A stretch of 64,000 nucleotides of DNA from Corynebacterium renale (GCF_002563965.1 NZ_PDJF01000001.1:806001-870000), one strand, 5' to 3'. Positions 17,448-26,727 are shown, numbered from the stretch's first letter. Notes: generated by a model not told the origin, from the letters alone. Made by a program: numbers and translations.

Positions 17448-18110
17448 ATGGCAATTGGAGACACGAACATCACGGTCGTTGGCAACGTAGTCAACGACCC
17501 CGAACTGCGGTTCACCCCACAAGGGCACGCCGTAGCGAACTTTCGGATCGCTTCCACGCCACGCCGCTTCAACCGCGATGCCGGCCAATACGAAGATGGT
17601 GAAGCTCTCTTCCTAACGTGCAACCTGTGGCGCCAGCACGCCGAAAACGTAGCCGAAACCCTTTCCAAGGGCATGCGCGTTATCGTCTACGGCCGGCTGC
17701 GCCAACGCTCCTACCAAACCCGTGAAGGGGACAACCGAACCGTCTACGAAATCGAAGTAGAAGAAGTAGGCCCCTCCCTGAAATTCGCAACCGCCCAAAT
17801 TAACCGCAACCCCCGTGAAGGTGGCGGAAACTGGAGCGGTAACAGTGGCAACCAAGGTGGCGGCAACCAAGGTAACTGGGGTGGAAACTCCAACCAAGGT
17901 GGCGGCAACCAGGGCGGCAGCAACTGGGGCGGAGGAAACTCCGGCAACCAGGGCGGCCAGCAACAAGGCGGATTCGGTGGCGGCTTCGGCGGCGGTTTTG
18001 GAGGCGGCGACGCCAACAACCAAGGCGGCCAGCAGGCCCCGGACAACGATCCGTGGAACTCTGCACCACCTGCCGGTAGTGGCATGGCAGACGATGAGCC
18101 CCCGTTCTAA
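17448..18110 (+). CDS. ssb: Single-stranded DNA-binding protein
   Basis: 220 residues. N-terminal OB fold (about 1-115: [41 protein letters not shown]), a long Gly/Asn/Gln-rich disordered linker made of GGNQG/NWGG-type repeats (about 122-200), and the acidic partner-binding tip DDEPPF. AAGGAGAAAC precedes the ATG. The linker repeats make the DNA locally repetitive. Confidence 0.95.
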   Translation: MAIGDTNITVVGNVVNDPELRFTPQGHAVANFRIASTPRRFNRDAGQYEDGEALFLTCNLWRQHAENVAETLSKGMRVIVYGRLRQRSYQTREGDNRTVYEIEVEEVGPSLKFATAQINRNPREGGGNWSGNSGNQGGGNQGNWGGNSNQGGGNQGGSNWGGGNSGNQGGQQQGGFGGGFGGGFGGGDANNQGGQQAPDNDPWNSAPPAGSGMADDEPPF

Positions 18111-18149
18111 ACGCAACAGAAACATCCAACTACAGAAAGGTTAGGGATC

Positions 18150-18602
18150 ATGAAGCTGATCCTCACCGCTGCCGTTGACAACCTCGGAGTCGCAGGCGAC
18201 ATTGTCGAGGTTCGTGACGGTTACGGACGTAACTACCTGCTTCCACGCGGCCTGGCCATCGTTGCCACCCGCGGCGCAGAGAAGCAAATCGAAGGCATCC
18301 GCCGCGCACAAGAGGTTCGCGAAATCCGCGACCTCGACCACGCACAGGAAGTCAAGCTGCAGCTCCAGGGCCTGGACAACGTCCAGGTCAAGGTCCGCAC
18401 CGCTGACTCCGGCAAGCTGTTCGGCTCGGTTACCGCAGGCGACATCGCAGAAGCGATCGAAGCTGCAGGTGGCCCAACCCTGGACAAGCGCATCATCGTG
18501 GTCCCACGCGGTCTGATCAAGTCGACTGGTAAGTACAACGTCGACGTCAAGCTGCACGAGAACGTGCCAGCAAACGTGAACTTTGAGGTCGTCGCAGCGT
18601 AA
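18150..18602 (+). CDS. rplI: 50S ribosomal protein L9
   Basis: 150 residues. N-terminal L9 signature [21 protein letters not shown], central helix and C-terminal domain ([20 protein letters not shown]) are all present. GAAAGG precedes the ATG. Last gene of the rpsF-ssb-rplI group. Confidence 0.95.
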   Translation: MKLILTAAVDNLGVAGDIVEVRDGYGRNYLLPRGLAIVATRGAEKQIEGIRRAQEVREIRDLDHAQEVKLQLQGLDNVQVKVRTADSGKLFGSVTAGDIAEAIEAAGGPTLDKRIIVVPRGLIKSTGKYNVDVKLHENVPANVNFEVVAA

Positions 18603-18656
18603 CTTTTGACGCGTGACGGCGGGCCCGCAGACGCGGAGCCCCAACGACAACAGCAC

Positions 18657-18710
18657 ACGAACACCCCCGCACAATTCCGGAACGTGAACCGGAAGCGGGG
18701 GTGTTCGTGT
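18657..18710 (+). terminator. Strong hairpin downstream of rplI
   Basis: CACGAACACCCCCGC (18657-18671) is perfectly complementary to GCGGGGGTGTTCGTG (18696-18710), with an inner TTCCGG/CCGGAA stem. No clear T-run follows, so it may terminate weakly or protect the 3' end. Confidence 0.6.
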
Positions 18711-18808
18711 CTGTGCAGCGGGTGAGTGTGGCGTGGCTGGGTGTCCGCTTTGCGACGACCCATGCATCGAACACGTGCGGGTGGGCTTAGCGTGCCCAGA
18801 CAAAAGCG

Positions 18809-18842
18809 AAGGTCCCGGCCTCGTGGTGAGACCGGGACCTTG
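18809..18842 (-). terminator. Rho-independent terminator of the small secreted protein gene
   Basis: AAGGTCCCGG (18809-18818) pairs with CCGGGACCTT (18832-18841); read on the minus strand it is followed by CGCTTTTGTC. Confidence 0.8.
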
Positions 18843-18864
18843 ATGTGTTTACGCTGCTTCTAGA

Positions 18865-19233
18865 TTAGAAAGGCAGCTTGACTGCGCCACTCTGGATAGC
18901 TGCGGCGATCGCTGCGAGAACGGTTGCAGCAATGCCGGTGCCTATCAAGATGTCCTGAGTAGTACCAATTCGATAGTTATTAGCTACGTCATTTTTATAG
19001 GACGATCCCATTGCCTTGAGATCTTCGGTGGTAATTTCCTGGCTCATGCCATGTTCTCGAGTAGACGAAGTAAACCCGCTCCCAGGTTCTAACCACTCGG
19101 AGATTCTCTTAGCTATGAGGTAGCTTTGCATGTAAGGTTCGTCAATTTCCGACGAAGTCTTCGCGTTGGCAACACCGGTGGACAGGGAGCATGCGGTAGC
19201 AACGGCGAGGACGCCGGCAATAAAACGCTTCAT
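18865..19233 (-). CDS. Small secreted/membrane-anchored protein, tandem paralogue A
   Basis: 122 residues: signal peptide (MKRFIAGVLAVATACSLSTG, cleavage about after VANA), a variable middle (about 30-90), and a C-terminal hydrophobic helix GTGIAATVLAAIAAAIQSG ending VKLPF. The upstream gene on the same strand encodes a protein with almost the same first 28 and last 26 residues but a different middle. No known domain. AAGGAGATT precedes the ATG. Confidence 0.7.
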   Translation of the reverse strand: MKRFIAGVLAVATACSLSTGVANAKTSSEIDEPYMQSYLIAKRISEWLEPGSGFTSSTREHGMSQEITTEDLKAMGSSYKNDVANNYRIGTTQDILIGTGIAATVLAAIAAAIQSGAVKLPF

Positions 19234-19341
19234 TGGAATCTCCTTGAGAAATGCAAATATGTTGAGTTAGGTGAATAGCGATATGTTTAAGGGCCCGCGC
19301 TTTAAGAAAAGACGAGCCCTAAAATCATTTGACGACTGCTA

Positions 19342-19707
19342 TTAGAAAGGCAGCTTGACAGCGCCACTCTGGATGGCTGCGGCGATTGCTGCGAGAACAG
19401 TTGCAGCAATACCGGTGCCGAGCAGGATGTCGAAAGTGGTGCCGAGCTTGTAGCCGTTCAGTGCGTCATTGCGGTAAGAGGAAAGCAATGCCTTTGCGTC
19501 TTCGTCCTTGTAGTCTGAGCGCGCCAAATCCTTAAGAGATGAGGTAATACCAGCTCCTGGGTTAGCAAGATCTTGAACGCCCTTTTCGAGGATGTAAGCA
19601 CCAAGCTCCACATCGTTCACATCAGACGATGTCTTCGCGTTAGCAACACCGGTGGACAGGGAGCATGCGGTGGCGACAGCAAGGACGCCGGCAACAAAAC
19701 GCTTCAT
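19342..19707 (-). CDS. Small secreted/membrane-anchored protein, tandem paralogue B
   Basis: 121 residues, paralogue of the downstream gene: MKRFVAGVLAVATACSLSTG signal, variable segment, then the C-terminal helix and VKLPF end. Only the central about 60 residues differ (here VELGAYILEKGVQDLANPG and following). The start at 19707 has AGGAGATTCC upstream; a longer frame to 19782 lacks one. The pair looks like a recent tandem duplication with a diverging exposed region. Function unknown. Confidence 0.7.
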   Translation of the reverse strand: MKRFVAGVLAVATACSLSTGVANAKTSSDVNDVELGAYILEKGVQDLANPGAGITSSLKDLARSDYKDEDAKALLSSYRNDALNGYKLGTTFDILLGTGIAATVLAAIAAAIQSGAVKLPF

Positions 19708-19830
19708 TGGAATCTCCTGGGAAAAACGTTGGGACAAACTGGTTACGAAATGCCAAGCCAATAAAATCGGACCAGAACTCAAAAAGGTATACCCCGCTTA
19801 CCCCCTTGCAGTCCCGACTAACCACAGGTG

Positions 19831-20115
19831 TGTGGATAACTCACGAAACCTGTGGATAACTCCCCGTCAAGAAACCAACAAACCGTAAACGCATTCATGC
19901 AGTTCCCAGACTTTTCAGTGAACTAACACTGCGGAATCGTGAAGTCAAACGTGCTGGTAGCGGAAATAAGCAAAAGAACAACCATTCTAAAACCCTCCCC
20001 ACCTGCGCAAATACAAAGCCCACCACGGTTATCCACAGTTATCCACAGGGTTCTCCACAATCGCAGTCAAGAACTTACCCCTAACACCCTGCGGTTTACC
20101 TGAAAATGTGGATAA
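19831..20115. other. Cluster of DnaA boxes in a 466-bp intergenic region
   Basis: Perfect DnaA boxes (TTATCCACA or its complement TGTGGATAA) at 19831-19839 (-), 19851-19859 (-), 20029-20037 (+), 20039-20047 (+) and 20107-20115 (-), plus a one-mismatch box TTCTCCACA at 20051-20059. The whole gene-free stretch is 19708-20173 and also contains a GTCGATAAGC motif (20140-20149). No dnaA or dnaN is nearby, so this is not the textbook oriC position; it could be a DnaA-titration or regulatory site. Confidence 0.8.
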
Positions 20116-20139
20116 CTTCCCCGTTGTGGACCGGAGGGC

Positions 20140-20149
20140 GTCGATAAGC
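20140..20149 (+). repeat. GTCGATAAGC dispersed motif (representative copy; 14 in window)
   Basis: Exact copies on the plus strand start at 2784, 4565, 16791, 20140, 21560, 24842, 41298 and 46871; on the minus strand they occupy 12663-12672, 23473-23482, 25426-25435, 29574-29583, 49491-49500 and 57794-57803. About 0.1 copy is expected by chance. Many copies share an upstream GGAGG and a final A (CCGGAGGnnC before, A after). Four lie between genes; the others are inside genes in different reading frames. Confidence 0.85.
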
Positions 20150-20173
20150 AAGAACAGGGTACGGTGGTTGGGC

Positions 20174-21871
20174 GTGAGCACCCCGATTGAAGATTATGCG
20201 TTCCTGTCCAATCGTCGCAGCGCTGCTTTGGTCAGTCGCGACGGGTCGATGGACTGGTTGTGCCTGCCCCGATTCGATTCACCGGCGATTTTTGCGGCGA
20301 TTTTAGGTACCCCGGCGCACGGCCGCTGGCAGATCTCGATTCGGGGCGCGGAGCCCACGCAGCGTCGTTACCGCACGGGTACTTTGACGCTGGAGACGTT
20401 GTGGGAATCGGAAACTGGGGCGGCGCTCGTGACCGATGTGATGACCCCGCCCGGTTTTGCGGTTGACGTGGTCCGCCAGGTCCAGTGCCTCCGCGGCTCT
20501 GTCACGGTGGACAACGATTTCCGGCCCACCGCCGACTACGGCCTGTGGCCTATCTACCCTGAACATGACCGCACTCTTTACGTCACGGGCAACTTCGCAA
20601 CCACTATCAGCCTGCAGGCGGGCGAGGAGTTGCAATGGACTATCTCCGCGACCTTCCCGGAATCAGACGAGCCGGAGGACCAGGCGGACCCGGTCAGCGC
20701 CATCGAGGCCGCCGACCGGATCTGGGGCCCGCAGGGTGCCGATGAGAAGGAAGGCATCTCGCTCCTGGTCCTCGAAGGTTTGATTCACGCCGAAACCGGT
20801 GGCATGGTGGCAGCGCCCACGGCGTCGCTGCCCGAGCTCTTCGGCGGCGGCCGCAACTGGGATTACCGGTACACGTGGCTGCGGGATTCCGCGTTCTCCA
20901 TCGAGGTGCTCGTGCGCCATGGCTACATTTCGGCGGCGAAGAGGTGGCGCAAGTGGCTGCGCAAAACTCTCCAGGATCTCCCCGAGGACCTGCAGATTAT
21001 GTACGGCATCGACGGGGAGATGGAACTTCCCGAGCGCGTCATCGACCACCTTCCCGGCTACGAAAACTCCGCCCCGGTCCGTGTGGGCAACGGGGCGGCG
21101 GAGCAGTACCAGGCCGACGTCGCCGGCGAGGTCATGCTCGCATTGGGCAAGCTGCGCGAGGCCGGTATTAAGGAGTCGAAGAAATCGTGGAAGATGCAGC
21201 GCAAGCTCATCGACTACGTCCTCAAGAACTGGGACCGCCGCGACCACGGCATTTGGGAAATGCGCGGCGAACTCCACTACTTCACCCACGGCCGCGTCAT
21301 GATGTGGGCTGCCCTCGACCAGGCGATTCGAGCCTGCGAGGATTATGGGCTCGAGGGCGATGTTGAACTGTGGCGCGAGCGCCGGGAGATGCTTCGCGAC
21401 GAAATCCTCACCCGCGGAATCGGGGAATATGGAGGGTTCGTCCAAACCTATGACGGCTCCGAGGTGGACGCGTCGCTTCTCCAGATCCCGATGACAGGTT
21501 TTGTGCCAGCCGACCACCCGGTGATGCTGAAAACGGTGGAGAAGATTGAGGACGATCTCGTCGATAAGCATGGGTTCGTCTACCGCTACCGCACCGAGGC
21601 CGGCTTCGACGGTCTGGAAGGGCATGAATACCCCTTCCTGATCTGTGCGTTCTGGCTTGTCGAGCAGTACGCGGCGAGCGGCCGTTTAGACGACGCGGAG
21701 GCCCTCTACGAGCGCCTGATCAGCGTCTCCACGGACTTGGGGCTGCTCGCGGAGGAGTATGACCCCGTCGACGGGCGCCTAGCCGGCAACTTCCCACAGG
21801 CGTTCTCGCACCTGGGCGTGGTGCGCGCGATTGATGCGATCCGGATTGCCCGTGGTGAACCGCTGAACTAG
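20174..21871 (+). CDS. GH15 family glycosidase (glucoamylase/trehalase type)
   Basis: 565 residues, cytoplasmic (no signal peptide). N-terminal beta-sandwich (STPIEDYAFLSNRRSAALVSRDGSMDWLCLPRFDSPA), then the (alpha/alpha)6 barrel with GGRNWDYRYTWLRDSAF, the acid Glu in HGIWEMRG and the base Glu in LAEEYDP. In Mycobacteriales this type hydrolyses trehalose, in others alpha-glucans; substrate is not fixed here. GTG 20174 is taken as start because conservation begins there; the frame upstream runs through a GTCGATAAGC motif and DnaA boxes. Confidence 0.83.
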   Translation: MSTPIEDYAFLSNRRSAALVSRDGSMDWLCLPRFDSPAIFAAILGTPAHGRWQISIRGAEPTQRRYRTGTLTLETLWESETGAALVTDVMTPPGFAVDVVRQVQCLRGSVTVDNDFRPTADYGLWPIYPEHDRTLYVTGNFATTISLQAGEELQWTISATFPESDEPEDQADPVSAIEAADRIWGPQGADEKEGISLLVLEGLIHAETGGMVAAPTASLPELFGGGRNWDYRYTWLRDSAFSIEVLVRHGYISAAKRWRKWLRKTLQDLPEDLQIMYGIDGEMELPERVIDHLPGYENSAPVRVGNGAAEQYQADVAGEVMLALGKLREAGIKESKKSWKMQRKLIDYVLKNWDRRDHGIWEMRGELHYFTHGRVMMWAALDQAIRACEDYGLEGDVELWRERREMLRDEILTRGIGEYGGFVQTYDGSEVDASLLQIPMTGFVPADHPVMLKTVEKIEDDLVDKHGFVYRYRTEAGFDGLEGHEYPFLICAFWLVEQYAASGRLDDAEALYERLISVSTDLGLLAEEYDPVDGRLAGNFPQAFSHLGVVRAIDAIRIARGEPLN

Positions 21872-21938
21872 CTGCGTGTTCGAAGGTGTCCGGGGCCTGT
21901 GGCACAATGAGGGCTTAGCGTAAAACTAAGGGGTGCCC

Positions 21939-23465
21939 ATGTCTGAAGCGATGAACAACCAAGGCTCTGACCAGGAAGAACCGGTCGTAGCCAGCTTTGA
22001 CGACGATTCCGTTCCCCCGCCCGAAGAACCCGACTACCCGGAAGATTTCGGGCCGGCCCAGCCAGCCCGCGAATACGGCGGGCGCAGCGACTACTCGAAT
22101 CGCCGCGGCCGGGGCCGCCGCGATGGTGGGGAGAATTCCGGCGGGTTCCGTCAGCCGCCGCACGACTCGGAAGCCGAGCGTGGCGTTTTGGGCGCGGTCA
22201 TGCTCAGCTCCAACGTCCTGCTGGACATCGTGGAGATCCTACGCCCGGACGATTTCTACCACCCGGCGCATGAGCTGATTTACCGCACAATCATCGACCT
22301 GTTCTCCGAATCCAAGGAGATTGACCCGCTGATCATCAGCGGACGCCTCGACCGCAACAACGAGCTGGAGCGCGTGGGCGGTGCCCCGTACCTGCACACG
22401 CTCATGTCCGCCGTACCGACGGCAGCGAATGCCCGCTACTACGCGGAAATCGTGCAGGAAAAGGCGATCTTGCGCAAGCTTGTCGACGCCGGCACGCGCG
22501 TCGTCCAGCTCGGCTACGAAGGTGCCGACGGCGCGGAAGTCGACACGGTTGTGGACATGGCCCAGCAGGAAGTGTTCGCGGTGGGCAACGAGCAGGCCAG
22601 CGAGGATTACGAAGTCCTGGCCGATCTGTTGCAGCCCACGATCGATGAAATTGACCTCATCACAGCGCAGGGCGGCCTGGCGCAGGGCGTGCCGACTGGT
22701 TTCATCGACCTGGATAACCTGACCAACGGCCTGCACGGCGGCCAGATGATTATTGTGGCGGCTCGTCCTGGTGTGGGTAAGTCCACGTTGGCCTTGGACT
22801 TTGCGCGTTCGTGTTCGATTAAGCACGGCAAGACGTCGGCGATCTTTTCGCTAGAAATGTCGAAGTCGGAGATTGTGATGCGCCTGCTTTCCGCGGAGAC
22901 GGAGATCAAACTCTCAGACATGCGTTCCGGCCGCATGGACGACGTGGCCTGGGAGAAGTTGGCCAGCCGCGCCGGTGAGATCGCGGACGCGCCCCTCTAC
23001 ATCGACGACTCCGCCTCGATGACCATGATGGATATCCGGTCTAAGGCCCGCAAGCTGAAGCAGAAGCATGATCTTTCGCTCATCGTCGTGGACTACCTGC
23101 AGCTGATGAGTTCGGGCAAGAAGGTGGAGTCCCGCCAGCAAGAGGTTTCCGAGTTCTCCCGTTCGCTGAAGCTCCTGGCTAAGGAGCTGGACGTCCCGCT
23201 CGTGGCGATTTCGCAGCTGAACCGTGGCCCGGAGTCCCGTACGGACAAGCGCCCCCAGCTTTCCGACCTCCGCGAGTCCGGCTCCCTCGAACAGGACGCC
23301 GACATGGTCATGCTCCTCTACCGCCCCGACTCTCAGGACAAGGACGACGAGCGCGCCGGCGAGGCCGACATCATCCTGGCGAAGCACCGCGGCGGCCCCA
23401 TCGACACGGTTTCCGTCGCCCACCAGCTGCATTACTCCCGCTTCGTGGATATGGCGCGCGGTTAA
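21939..23465 (+). CDS. dnaB: Replicative DNA helicase DnaB
   Basis: 508 residues, no intein. An acidic N-terminal tail precedes the DnaB N domain (PPHDSEAERGVLGAVMLSSNVL), then the RecA-like motor with Walker A ARPGVGKST, Walker B LSLIVVDYLQLM and the arginine-finger region (AISQLNRGPESR). ATG 21939 has AAGGGG five bases upstream; the GTG at 21933 overlaps that site. Hexameric helicase at the replication fork. A GTCGATAAGC motif lies 7 bases after the stop. Confidence 0.95.
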   Translation: MSEAMNNQGSDQEEPVVASFDDDSVPPPEEPDYPEDFGPAQPAREYGGRSDYSNRRGRGRRDGGENSGGFRQPPHDSEAERGVLGAVMLSSNVLLDIVEILRPDDFYHPAHELIYRTIIDLFSESKEIDPLIISGRLDRNNELERVGGAPYLHTLMSAVPTAANARYYAEIVQEKAILRKLVDAGTRVVQLGYEGADGAEVDTVVDMAQQEVFAVGNEQASEDYEVLADLLQPTIDEIDLITAQGGLAQGVPTGFIDLDNLTNGLHGGQMIIVAARPGVGKSTLALDFARSCSIKHGKTSAIFSLEMSKSEIVMRLLSAETEIKLSDMRSGRMDDVAWEKLASRAGEIADAPLYIDDSASMTMMDIRSKARKLKQKHDLSLIVVDYLQLMSSGKKVESRQQEVSEFSRSLKLLAKELDVPLVAISQLNRGPESRTDKRPQLSDLRESGSLEQDADMVMLLYRPDSQDKDDERAGEADIILAKHRGGPIDTVSVAHQLHYSRFVDMARG

Positions 23466-23582
23466 AATCCTTGCTTATCGACGTCCTCCGGCCCTAAACC
23501 TTCGGCTGATAAGTAGCGCCTAACTGAGTGCAAACTTTGTTAAGTAATCCTTACCAACGGTGAAAACCCCTGGTCAAAGCGT

Positions 23583-23588
23583 TACTAT
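23583..23588 (+). promoter_or_regulatory. -10 element of the 54-residue ORF
   Basis: TACTAT with GTGAAA 17 bases upstream (23560-23565), a reasonable sigma-A promoter placed 42 bases before the small gene's ATG. Confidence 0.5.
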
Positions 23589-23629
23589 AGGTGCTACCAG
23601 CAATCGAGGACCTAGCTAAGGAGAACGCC

Positions 23630-23794
23630 ATGGACCGCACTTTTGACCCATATACTGCACATCTATCTGAATCCGTGGCTGCCGAGCGCACTCCGGAACT
23701 CACCGTACTCACCGTCCCGCGTGACCTCAACGACTTCGTCGAAGAAGAGCGCCACGGCTGGCGCGGAATGCTGCACAACCTGTTCGCAGCGTAA
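23630..23794 (+). CDS. Small acidic protein, 54 residues
   Basis: Starts MDRTFDPYTAHLSESVAAER and ends GWRGMLHNLFAA. AAGGAG (23619-23624) lies six bases before the ATG, with a promoter upstream and a terminator 18 bases after the stop, so it is a well-formed single-gene unit. No domain or helix is recognised. Function unknown. Confidence 0.65.
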   Translation: MDRTFDPYTAHLSESVAAERTPELTVLTVPRDLNDFVEEERHGWRGMLHNLFAA

Positions 23795-23811
23795 CCAGGC
23801 AGACACAGAAG

Positions 23812-23843
23812 AACCCGCTGACCCAGTGTTGGGTGAGCGGGTT
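23812..23843 (+). terminator. Terminator of the 54-residue ORF
   Basis: AACCCGCT (23812-23819) pairs with AGCGGGTT (23836-23843) with an inner ACCCA/TGGGT stem, followed by GCCGTATTTC. Confidence 0.7.
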
Positions 23844-23885
23844 GCCGTATTTCTAGGCCTGTGAGCCTGCTGGCTTGCCCGAGCC

Positions 23886-23980
23886 GTGCATATTTATCGG
23901 TCATCCTTAATAAGCCAGGTCGCGAAAAATTTAACCGCATCCGCGACCTGGCAAGTTAAGTGTGCGCGATAATTATTCAC
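23886..23980 (-). repeat. Type I palindromic element, solitary copy
   Basis: 95 bp. Outer arms GTGCATATTTATC (23886-23898) and GATAATTATTCAC (23968-23980) are inverted repeats at 11 of 13 positions. Inner arms CCAGGTCGCG (23915-23924) and CGCGACCTGG (23942-23951) are perfect. It is in the opposite orientation to the copies near 50.8 and 54.9 kb and ends 6 bases before the stop of the copper ATPase. Confidence 0.85.
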
Positions 23981-23986
23981 CGCCGC

Positions 23987-26233
23987 CTACCCCGCGAACG
24001 CGGACGTGAACCCGCGAAGGCGCAGCGAGTTCAGAACTACGAACACGGACGAGAACGACATGGCCACGCCCGCGAACATGGGGTTCAGTAACCCAAGGGC
24101 GGCGACTGGGATGAGCGCGACGTTGTAGATGAACGCCCAGAACAGGTTGCCGCGGATGGTTCCCAGTGTGCGCCGGGAGAGGCGGATGGCGTCGGCTGCG
24201 GAGCGCAGTTCGTTGTTCATGATTGTGATGTCGGAGGCTTCGATGGCGACGTCCGAACCTGCGCCCATTGCCAGGCCAAGGTCCGCGGTGGCTAGCGCGG
24301 CCGCGTCGTTGACGCCGTCGCCGACCATCGCCACGTTCTTTCCGGCTTCTTGCAGGCGGGCAACGTGGTCTACTTTTTCGTCCGGCATGACGCCCGCGAT
24401 GACGTGATCGATCCCCACGGCGGCGGCTACCGCCTTGGCGGCGCCTTCGTTGTCGCCGGTCAGGAGTACGGGCTCCAGGCCGAGGCCGCGCAAGGCAGCG
24501 ACTGCTTCGGCGGAGCTTTCCTTGGGCGTGTCGGCAACGACCACCAGGCCAGCGAAGACGTCGTCGTAGAGCACTGCAACCGGCGTCCTGCCCGCTTCCT
24601 GCGCTGCCAGTACCTCCGCCCACGCTGCAGGCGGGACGGCGGATTCGGTCGGCCGGACCACGGAAACCACCACGCCGTCGACGCGGGCGCGCACACCGTT
24701 GCCGGCGGTGGATTCGAAATCGGTCGCATCTGGGACCGTGAGCCCACGCGCTGCGGCGCCGGCGACGATGGCTTCGGCAATCGGGTGCTCGGAACCGGCC
24801 TCGACTGCGGCAGCACGCGCGAGGAGTTCACCGGAGGTGGCGTCGATAAGCTGCATGTTGCCGGTGGTGACGGTGCCGGTCTTGTCCAGGACGACGGTGT
24901 CAGCTTTCTGCGTCTGTTCAAGGATTTCCGGGCCCTTGATGATCAGCCCCATCTGCGCGCCGCGGCCGGTGCCCACGAGGAGCGCCATCGGTGTTGCGAG
25001 GCCGAGCGCGCACGGGCATGCGATGATCAGGACGGCGACCGCGGCGGCGAATGCGTCGGCACGTCCGGAGCCGGCGGCCAGGTGCCACACGAGCGTGACC
25101 ACGGAAATCGCGATGACTGCGGGGACGAAAATCTGCGAGATCTTGTCCACAAGCCGTTGCACGGGCGCTTTCTTTGCTTGCGCGTCGGTGACCAGGCGCC
25201 CGAGCGCGGCGAGCGTGGAGTCTTCGCCCACGCGCGTGACCTCGACGAGCAAACGTCCCGACGTGTTCAGCGTGGCGCCAGTCACCGCCGACCCTTCCGT
25301 GACCTCGACAGGCACGGATTCCCCGGTGAGCATGGATTCGTCAACGGCGGAGGTGCCGTCCACGACCGTGCCGTCGGCGGGGATTTTTTCACCCGGGCGC
25401 ACCAACAGGATGTCTCCGACCGTGAGCTTATCGACGTCCACCCGCACCACAGCGCCGTCCTTCACAACAGCGGCGTCCTTGGCACCCATGTCCAGCAGGG
25501 TGCGCAGTGCCTGCGAAGACTGGCCTTTCGCGCGGGTTTCGAACCAGCGCCCGAGCAGCAGGAACGTGATGACGACGGCCACGGATTCCAGGTAGATTTC
25601 ATCCATGCCGGATTCGGCGTGTGCGGTCAGCGACATGTGCATGACCATGCCCGGTTCACCGGCGTTACCAAAGAAGAGCGCCCAGATGCTCCACGCGAAC
25701 GCTGCCGTGGTGCCTAAGGAAATCAGGGTGTCCATGGTGAAGCTGAACTGGCGCAGGTTTTTTATGGTCGCGCGGTGGAACGGTAGCCCGCCGTAGAAGT
25801 AGATGGGCCCCGTCAGAGCGAATGCGAGCCACTGCCAGTACGTGAACTGGAGGGCCGGGAACATGGAAAGCAGGAACACTGGGACGGCCAGCACGGCGGA
25901 AATGATGAGGCGTTTCTTGAGGTCTTCGGCGTGAGCGTCGCGGGCCGCCGAGGTTTTGTCGGTGGCGGGTTCGTCACCGGTCCCTTCTTCAGAGGTGCTG
26001 TCAAGCGTGAACGCCCCGTAACCGGTCTTTTCGATGACCGCGACGAGGTCTTCCGGCGACACCTGGCTGGGGTCGTAGGTGACGTCGGCGGTTTCGGTGG
26101 CGAAGTTCACTGTCGCATTAACACCGTCCAGCTTGTTGAGCTTGCGTTCGACGCGCGCGGAGCAGGACGTGCAGGTCATGCCCGTCACTCCGAGGTCGAT
26201 GCGTGCTTGGGGGAGGAGCTGCGGTGTATCCAT
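23987..26233 (-). CDS. copA: Copper-exporting P1B-type ATPase (CopA/CtpV-like)
   Basis: 748 residues. N-terminal heavy-metal domain with MTCTSC (Cys pair near residues 20-23), membrane helices, phosphatase loop LTGES, transmembrane metal site [11 protein letters not shown] (CPC), phosphorylation site DKTGT and hinge [13 protein letters not shown] plus the single HMA domain indicates Cu(I) export. ATG 26233 is preferred because the first conserved residues follow it and a CsoR-type operator lies just upstream. Copies of GTCGATAAGC are at 24842 and 25426. Divergent from the thioredoxin gene. Confidence 0.92.
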   Translation of the reverse strand: MDTPQLLPQARIDLGVTGMTCTSCSARVERKLNKLDGVNATVNFATETADVTYDPSQVSPEDLVAVIEKTGYGAFTLDSTSEEGTGDEPATDKTSAARDAHAEDLKKRLIISAVLAVPVFLLSMFPALQFTYWQWLAFALTGPIYFYGGLPFHRATIKNLRQFSFTMDTLISLGTTAAFAWSIWALFFGNAGEPGMVMHMSLTAHAESGMDEIYLESVAVVITFLLLGRWFETRAKGQSSQALRTLLDMGAKDAAVVKDGAVVRVDVDKLTVGDILLVRPGEKIPADGTVVDGTSAVDESMLTGESVPVEVTEGSAVTGATLNTSGRLLVEVTRVGEDSTLAALGRLVTDAQAKKAPVQRLVDKISQIFVPAVIAISVVTLVWHLAAGSGRADAFAAAVAVLIIACPCALGLATPMALLVGTGRGAQMGLIIKGPEILEQTQKADTVVLDKTGTVTTGNMQLIDATSGELLARAAAVEAGSEHPIAEAIVAGAAARGLTVPDATDFESTAGNGVRARVDGVVVSVVRPTESAVPPAAWAEVLAAQEAGRTPVAVLYDDVFAGLVVVADTPKESSAEAVAALRGLGLEPVLLTGDNEGAAKAVAAAVGIDHVIAGVMPDEKVDHVARLQEAGKNVAMVGDGVNDAAALATADLGLAMGAGSDVAIEASDITIMNNELRSAADAIRLSRRTLGTIRGNLFWAFIYNVALIPVAALGLLNPMFAGVAMSFSSVFVVLNSLRLRGFTSAFAG

Positions 26234-26244
26234 GACCCCGAAAA

Positions 26245-26262
26245 TATACCCCTGGGGGGTAT
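26245..26262. promoter_or_regulatory. CsoR-type copper operator
   Basis: TATACCCCTGGGGGGTAT is a near-perfect match to the CsoR palindrome TATACCCC-N2-GGGGTATA and lies 11 bases from the copA start. Copper-bound CsoR would release it, giving copper-inducible export. No csoR gene is in the window. Confidence 0.8.
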
Positions 26263-26352
26263 TTGTCAAGGGGTTTTGCAGCGTTGGAATAATGCGGACG
26301 CCACTACCGTTATGGTAGACCGAAAGCCCCCAACAAAATTTAAGGAGCACAC

Positions 26353-26727
26353 ATGGCAACCGTAGATATCACTGAGGACACCTTCCAGGAGACCGTCAGC
26401 GCCGAGGGCATCGTGCTCGTCGACGCATGGGCATCTTGGTGCGGCCCATGCCGCGCATTCGCGCCTACCTATGAGGCCGAGTCCGAGAAGCATGACGACG
26501 TCACCTTCGCCAAGCTCGACACCGAGGCCAACCAGGCGCTCGCCGCGGCCCTGGAAATCCAGGCGATCCCAACGCTCATGGCATTCCGCGACGGCATCAT
26601 GGTCTACCGCGACGCTGGCGCCCTGCCGCCAGCAGCCCTGGAAGACCTGGTCAAGCAGGTCAAGGGCCTGGACATGGATGAAGTTCGCCGCCAGGTCGCA
26701 GAGCAGAACGCGCAGTCTGAAAGCTAA
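26353..26727 (+). CDS. Thioredoxin
   Basis: 124 residues with the active site [11 protein letters not shown] (Cys near 33 and 36) and cis-Pro loop [11 protein letters not shown]. The sequence extends about 18 residues past the usual fold as a charged helix. AAGGAGCACAC precedes the ATG; TATGGT (26311-26316) is a likely -10. It diverges from copA, and thiol-redox repair next to copper export is a sensible pairing (inference). Confidence 0.9.
   Translation: MATVDITEDTFQETVSAEGIVLVDAWASWCGPCRAFAPTYEAESEKHDDVTFAKLDTEANQALAAALEIQAIPTLMAFRDGIMVYRDAGALPPAALEDLVKQVKGLDMDEVRRQVAEQNAQSES

Noticed and set aside
17815..18060. Repeat region in ssb as a separate element
   Set aside because: It is the in-frame Gly/Asn/Gln linker of SSB.
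19831..20115. Calling the DnaA-box cluster the chromosomal oriC
   Set aside because: No dnaA/dnaN, no recognised unwinding element and no skew data; reported as a candidate DnaA site only.
24350..25717. 455-residue plus-strand ORF opposite copA
   Set aside because: Antisense shadow; copA carries CPC, DKTGT and the metal-binding domain.
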